Assembly: GCA_041730495.1 (NCBI GenBank)
Contig: JBGSBR010000031.1
Span: forward strand, 1 to 8,749
DNA: 8,749 nucleotides
Direction: 5' to 3'
From: JBGSBR01 sp041730495
GTDB lineage: Bacteria > Patescibacteriota > Microgenomatia > UBA1406 > GWC2-37-13
This document shows positions 5,179-8,749 of this stretch, in pieces; the stretch's first letter is position 1; each line of letters opens with the position of its first letter. A program made the position numbers and the translations under genes. The notes under the pieces are model-generated. The model saw only the letters and a list, made by a program, of their open reading frames with translations, ran no database searches and had not been told where the DNA came from.

Positions 5179-8100
5179 TTACCAACAAATAAACCAGAAA
5201 CACTTTTTCTCTTTTGATTGTACAGTAGGTTGTGGCGTTGTTTCTACAGGTTGAGGTACTTTTTTTGTTGGTGAAACTTTGTTTTCATTTACAGACTTTG
5301 TTGTTGGTTCGGGTTTTATAGAAGCTGAGTTTGGCTGCACAATCTCTGCATTGATAGCGGGGACTGTCATCTCAGATCCAGAACGATAATATAATTTCTT
5401 AGTATTGTTTGTAGTTGTCTTGGCTGCAAGTTTGTTGGACCACTCACCGGTAGCACATCCATTGCCTCCACGGATCATGTAAAAATAAGTCGTATTAGGT
5501 TTAAGATACCCAATCTCCATTTTTTGCACTCCTTTATTGTCATTTGAGACATTAAACTCAGCACCATATTGCAAAGCAAGTTGATTTTCACCAAAAGAAA
5601 CTACATATTTACTTGTACTTCCGCCTGTCGGACTGAAAAACAATGTAGCAGTAGTACGCTCTGAGTTGATCTGGAAAAGATCTGGTGCATTGGTGGGTTT
5701 TTGGTTTGAACAGCCGGTCGATACTCCAGATACCTGACCGCTATTACTGCTGCCACTACTCGTAGCTGCAACTATAGTACCTGCGGACTCAGTACCAAAT
5801 AATCCAAATACTGAAAACCCAGTAGTTGAACACGTGACTGTATTTGCGGTAGTATCTACAGTACACGGGGCAAGTGAGTGCCATGATCCTCCACTATAAC
5901 GATATATCACAAGACTTGATTCCTCCATACCTGTAATATCACTATCATCATAGGTAATGGTAATATCTATCGGTTCATCAAATGAAGTCACAGAAGTACC
6001 GACACCTGTCAGTGCTTTAAGATCATAGATATGTTCGGCAGAATACTCAAGGCCATTGGGTAAGCCAAGTGTTCCAATTACATCATCACCATCAAGTAAT
6101 TTGATTTGATACACAGCATCGGCATTGGTAGCGTCACTAGGAATGTCCAAAGAGATACCATCACCACCACTCATCAACTCTGCTGTACCACCAGCTGTGT
6201 AAGTGATACTTTCCGATGACTCAGAAAGTACTTCAGATGAAGCTGTACATCCATCTGTAGTAAACGTATCATCACTACCAGTCACTGTATTTTCATATCC
6301 GTCTATCGATACAACTCGGTAATGATATGTCGTACAGCTGACTAAACCCGTGATCTCGACATCATGGCTTGTTACGCGAGGTGATGTGTTTTGTTCAGAA
6401 GTCGTACTTCCATAACTAGTAGTCAGTCCATACTGCACTCTACTTGAGGCGATTTCATCAGTTGTCCATGTAATATCGGTACTTGTATTTGCTGTCGTAG
6501 CTACAACTGAAGAAACAACAGGTGGGAAAAGTGACTCTACAAATCCACTTCCAACGGTGCGATTGTAAAGTATCCGATGTCCTGCATTATTAAGATGGAT
6601 TCCATCCCCTTGATTGTAAGTTGCTACCATAAATCCATCACTTGGACCCACAGCTATACGTGTCCAAAAGTCGAGATACGTATCTGGATAGGTTGAAATA
6701 GTACTGTTTTTTACTGTCACTAAAGCATCTCTTTGTCCTTGAATACCATAATTTCTTGGCTGTGAAGTACTAATCCAGATCGGAATTCCTTGTGCATCGG
6801 CCAAAGCAACTATCGTCGCATAATTCGCCATAGTCGTTGTCGGGAAAATATTATTCCCAATATCATTACTTGGTAAATTCACCAGAATACCATCAGGATC
6901 TTGTGCGATAGCTTCTTCGATGTTATGACCCACGACTCCACCAGATGCGACTGGCAAGACACTAGTTGTGGTATAACCACCAACAGCGAGATTGACGACT
7001 TCATTAGCAGGATTGAGTTCTTCGAGATATGCTGCAAATAAGTTTACCCAAGAATTAGATGACGGAGAAGCTCCTGTACCTGCGGCAGTTGAGGATCCTA
7101 AGACGACAATTTTCTTACCGGCTGTAGTGTTATTACTTTTATTGATAGTGATCGTCATGGTGTCAACTGCCGTACCACCATCATCATCTGTGACCGTGAG
7201 TCGCAATGTCGTGGTACCAAAGGCAAGATCAGAAACAACAGTTGTAGGGGCAGTTGAACTTAGAATATATGCTCCAGTACTCGTGGTTTCTTCCCAAAGA
7301 TATGAAACAATCGTTCCATCCGAATCAGTACTACCGGTGCCTGATACAGTAACAGAGTGTGTTGGAAGCGTAATTGTCTGATCTACACCTGCTGATGCAA
7401 CTGGATCGCCATTTACCGCATCTGTCGTAAATGTATAGTCAGTCGATGTTGCTGTATTATTACTCCCATCTGTTGAAGAAACACGATAATGATAAGTTGT
7501 GGCTGCTGTCAGTCCTGTCAAAGATACGGTATGTGAAGTAGCATTACTATTTCCTGTTGTGGTGCTACCATAACCAGTAGTCAATCCATACTCGACACTT
7601 GAGTTACTTGATTCATCAGTTGTCCAAGTAATACTCGCGGTTGTAGCTGCGGGATCACTAGCAACAGCTGAGATAATTGGGTCGGTTACATCAGCTGTAG
7701 CACCATTATCAAAGATCTCCATCACACCCAGATAGCCAAAACCATCAGTAGAAGTATTTCCAGTACCATGGGTCATCCCAATTCCTATCTGACCACTTAC
7801 ATTCGGCTCTACATCTTCAAATGTTACATAATTATTTACATTATTAGCTGCATCATGCGTCAACGTTGTTTGTCCAGGAATCGTATAGTTTACGGTCCTA
7901 ACATCAGATACCGTTATTCTTGATCCGAATAGTCGAATATCATACGTATGACCTTCAGTCAATCCACCAAGTGTTATGGTATAGGCTTGCGGGCTAGAAA
8001 AAAAACCAGTTCTTGAAATATAGATCGTATCACTTGTAGCAGTAGATGGGTAAAGACTACTTGCAGTTGTACCAACCAAATTTACTGCAGATATAACTCT

Positions 8101-8349
8101 GTCCATAGTGGCTGTAACAGAGCTCGCTGTTCCATCAGTTTCTATTAGCGACAATGGTGTAGTACCTTGTGTTGGAGTCATATTATTCCAACCAGTAGTC
8201 AGGGTACGATTATTGAAGTCTCCAAAGTCAATACGATAAATTCCCGTTGCTGCATAACTACTAGGCGCTTGGAAAAGGAATAAAAATCCAAAAACGAATA
8301 TAATAATAATTTTCTTCACCATACGAAAAATTACACGCATACCTTTCAT
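5179..8349 (-). CDS. Large secreted multidomain protein with SGNH/GDSL hydrolase, PKD and FN3 domains
   Basis: This 1056-residue protein has a signal peptide (hydrophobic core about 14-26, likely cleavage after SSYA-33). Domain order: a beta-rich N-terminal domain opening with YRIDFGDF (about 37-215), possibly carbohydrate-binding; FN3-1 (about 224-312); a PKD-like domain (about 315-405, with DSDGTIVSYLWE); an SGNH/GDSL hydrolase (about 411-605); FN3-2 (about 609-700); an unassigned beta domain (about 715-852); a Ser/Gly linker; FN3-3 (about 884-985); and a Thr/Pro/Lys tail. Hydrolase blocks are visible: GSSTAAG with nucleophile Ser420, Gly457 in NLAVGG, Asn495 in LPSND, and Asp582/His585 in DGIHLNNAGH. 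It is likely an extracellular esterase or deacetylase acting on polysaccharide; the substrate is unknown. There is no PEFG or LPXTG signal; the protein ends in KKCFWFICW. Met1, Met4 and Met10 are all possible starts; Met10 still gives a good signal peptide. Confidence 0.88.
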   Translation of the reverse strand: MKGMRVIFRMVKKIIIIFVFGFLFLFQAPSSYAATGIYRIDFGDFNNRTLTTGWNNMTPTQGTTPLSLIETDGTASSVTATMDRVISAVNLVGTTASSLYPSTATSDTIYISRTGFFSSPQAYTITLGGLTEGHTYDIRLFGSRITVSDVRTVNYTIPGQTTLTHDAANNVNNYVTFEDVEPNVSGQIGIGMTHGTGNTSTDGFGYLGVMEIFDNGATADVTDPIISAVASDPAATTASITWTTDESSNSSVEYGLTTGYGSTTTGNSNATSHTVSLTGLTAATTYHYRVSSTDGSNNTATSTDYTFTTDAVNGDPVASAGVDQTITLPTHSVTVSGTGSTDSDGTIVSYLWEETTSTGAYILSSTAPTTVVSDLAFGTTTLRLTVTDDDGGTAVDTMTITINKSNNTTAGKKIVVLGSSTAAGTGASPSSNSWVNLFAAYLEELNPANEVVNLAVGGYTTTSVLPVASGGVVGHNIEEAIAQDPDGILVNLPSNDIGNNIFPTTTMANYATIVALADAQGIPIWISTSQPRNYGIQGQRDALVTVKNSTISTYPDTYLDFWTRIAVGPSDGFMVATYNQGDGIHLNNAGHRILYNRTVGSGFVESLFPPVVSSVVATTANTSTDITWTTDEIASSRVQYGLTTSYGSTTSEQNTSPRVTSHDVEITGLVSCTTYHYRVVSIDGYENTVTGSDDTFTTDGCTASSEVLSESSESITYTAGGTAELMSGGDGISLDIPSDATNADAVYQIKLLDGDDVIGTLGLPNGLEYSAEHIYDLKALTGVGTSVTSFDEPIDITITYDDSDITGMEESSLVIYRYSGGSWHSLAPCTVDTTANTVTCSTTGFSVFGLFGTESAGTIVAATSSGSSNSGQVSGVSTGCSNQKPTNAPDLFQINSERTTATLFFSPTGGSTSKYVVSFGENQLALQYGAEFNVSNDNKGVQKMEIGYLKPNTTYFYMIRGGNGCATGEWSNKLAAKTTTNNTKKLYYRSGSEMTVPAINAEIVQPNSASIKPEPTTKSVNENKVSPTKKVPQPVETTPQPTVQSKEKKCFWFICW
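6250..6525 (-). repeat. FN3 module 2, paralogous to the module at 7414-7683
   Basis: This encodes the FN3 repeat just after the hydrolase domain. It shares with the upstream copy the runs ITWTTDE, QYGLTTSYGSTT (EYGLTTGYGSTT in the other), TTYHYRV and TFTTD, in the same order and spacing. The similarity is also visible at the DNA level, pointing to intragenic duplication of one module. The pair brackets the PKD and SGNH domains. Confidence 0.7.
7414..7683 (-). repeat. FN3 module 1, paralogous to the module at 6250-6525
   Basis: This encodes the FN3 repeat before the PKD domain, with ITWTTDESSNSSVEYGLTTG, TTYHYRV and YTFTTD. It is the partner of FN3 module 2. The third FN3 (about residues 884-985) is much more divergent and lacks these runs, so only these two look like a recent internal duplication. 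Confidence 0.7.
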
Positions 8350-8357
8350 CTTAGGGT

Positions 8358-8382
8358 ACTATAAGTGACAAATCAAATTCAA
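8358..8382 (-). promoter_or_regulatory. Weak promoter candidate upstream of the large secreted-protein gene
   Basis: On the - strand TATAGT (8358-8363) resembles a -10 box and lies eight bases before the first ATG. The best -35-like hexamer, TTGAAT (8377-8382), is only 13 bases away, shorter than normal. If the -10 box is real, transcription would start near Met1, favouring a leaderless mRNA or use of Met10 as start codon. Confidence 0.2.
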
Positions 8383-8473
8383 ATTGGGATAAATAAAAAC
8401 TTTAAATAGCTAAAGATGAGAAGGATTCCAATGTAGATAATGTTACAGACACCGATTCATTGTTCAGATAATC

Positions 8474-8479
8474 TATACT
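8474..8479 (+). promoter_or_regulatory. Possible -10 box for the small DUF1059-like gene
   Basis: TATACT lies 10 bases before the Shine-Dalgarno of the small gene. No convincing -35 hexamer sits 16-18 bases upstream. The rest of the divergent intergenic region (8350-8503, about 154 bases) is AT-rich, with no clear hairpin or riboswitch-like structure. Confidence 0.2.
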
Positions 8480-8488
8480 AACCTTTGA

Positions 8489-8495
8489 AAGGAGG
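8489..8495 (+). promoter_or_regulatory. Strong Shine-Dalgarno for the DUF1059-like gene
   Basis: AAGGAGG is a full-length anti-16S match, eight bases before the ATG at 8504. It fixes the start codon. It stands out because no other gene start in the window has a comparable site. Confidence 0.9.
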
Positions 8496-8503
8496 AAACA
8501 ATT

Positions 8504-8734
8504 ATGAAACGAATGACCTGTAATCAATTGGGTGGCGCATGCGACAAAGAGTTCAAAGCTGAAACATTTGAAGAAATGGCAAAGCTCAGCCAAGCACATG
8601 GTATGGAGATGGCAGCTGAGAAAGACGAAGCTCATCTAGAAGCTATGGATAAAATGACCGAAATGATGAATGAACCTGAAGCTATGCAACAATGGATGGA
8701 TGAGAAACGTGCAGAGTTTGAGGCATTACCATAA
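8504..8734 (+). CDS. Small DUF1059-like protein with Met-rich C-terminal extension
   Basis: This 76-residue, probably cytoplasmic protein has an N-terminal half resembling the DUF1059 family. Cys6 and Cys13 lie in MTCNQLGGACDKEF, followed by AETFEEMAKLSQAHG with His32, matching the family pattern of two cysteines, a Gly pair, an acidic helix and a His. Family members are usually about 55-60 residues, and their function is unknown. Here an extra charged helical segment (about 40-76) is rich in Met, Glu and Ala; the whole protein has 11 Met. Two Cys, a His and many Met could bind a metal, but this is inference. The start is set by a strong Shine-Dalgarno. It diverges from the secreted-protein gene and stands alone in the window. 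No terminator is visible in the 15 bases after the stop. Confidence 0.75.
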   Translation: MKRMTCNQLGGACDKEFKAETFEEMAKLSQAHGMEMAAEKDEAHLEAMDKMTEMMNEPEAMQQWMDEKRAEFEALP

Positions 8735-8749
8735 CTGTTAAATTTCATT

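Noticed and set aside
5174..5203. Longer start (MFLVYLLVIS...) for DUF1801 copy 2, which would resemble a signal peptide
   Set aside because: The hydrophobic residues come from the antisense-free overlap with the end of the secreted-protein gene; DUF1801 proteins are cytoplasmic and begin at the MSEKF position.
6992..7381. 129-residue + strand open frame
   Set aside because: It lies antisense inside the secreted-protein gene, has no recognisable domain or Shine-Dalgarno, and reflects the Thr/Ser codon bias of the real gene.
1..8749. Use of TGA as a sense codon (code 25) given the probable CPR origin
   Set aside because: All genes read through with the standard code, Trp is encoded by TGG, and DUF1801 copy 1 ends at a TGA in the position expected for the family.

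Overview
The window looks like a chromosome fragment from an AT-rich bacterium with very tightly packed genes, most plausibly a Patescibacteria/CPR member such as a Microgenomates-type lineage. This placement is inference. It rests on an exosortase-like enzyme beside a Thr/Pro-stalked surface protein, a MacA-like adaptor with an unusual hairpin, a large secreted SGNH/FN3 protein, and one- to five-base gene junctions mostly lacking Shine-Dalgarno sites. The standard code fits: all reading frames are intact and one gene ends in TGA, so the TGA=Gly code of Gracilibacteria/SR1 is not supported. An archaeal origin is not formally excluded, because PEFG-like tails are best known in archaea.

Region 1 (1-1209, + strand) is a two-gene protein-sorting cassette. 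The 3' end of a surface-protein gene has a Thr/Pro-rich stalk, then a PEFG motif, a hydrophobic helix and a KKR end. Two bases later a complete exosortase/archaeosortase-family gene begins, with its Cys/Arg/His triad visible. The first protein is probably the enzyme's dedicated substrate.

Region 2 (1217-8349, - strand) is a unidirectional run of six genes. In transcription order these are: a 1056-residue secreted multidomain protein with an SGNH/GDSL esterase-like domain between PKD and FN3 modules; a DUF1801 protein; a MacA/HlyD-type adaptor; a MacB/LolD-type ATPase; a MacB/FtsX-type permease; and a second DUF1801 protein. Gaps are 5, 67, 4, 1 and 12 bases. The 67-base gap carries a plausible promoter, so there may be two transcription units. 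Adaptor, ATPase and permease form one ABC export or envelope-stress complex. The DUF1801 genes on either side are alignable paralogs.

Region 3 (8350-8749) is a short divergent intergenic region followed by a small + strand gene for a DUF1059-like protein, the only gene here with a strong Shine-Dalgarno.

The most unusual elements are the substrate-exosortase pair and the Cys/aromatic tail (CFWFICW) of the large secreted protein. No stretch over 300 bases lacks a gene. I saw no tRNA, rRNA, CRISPR array, insertion sequence or phage gene.
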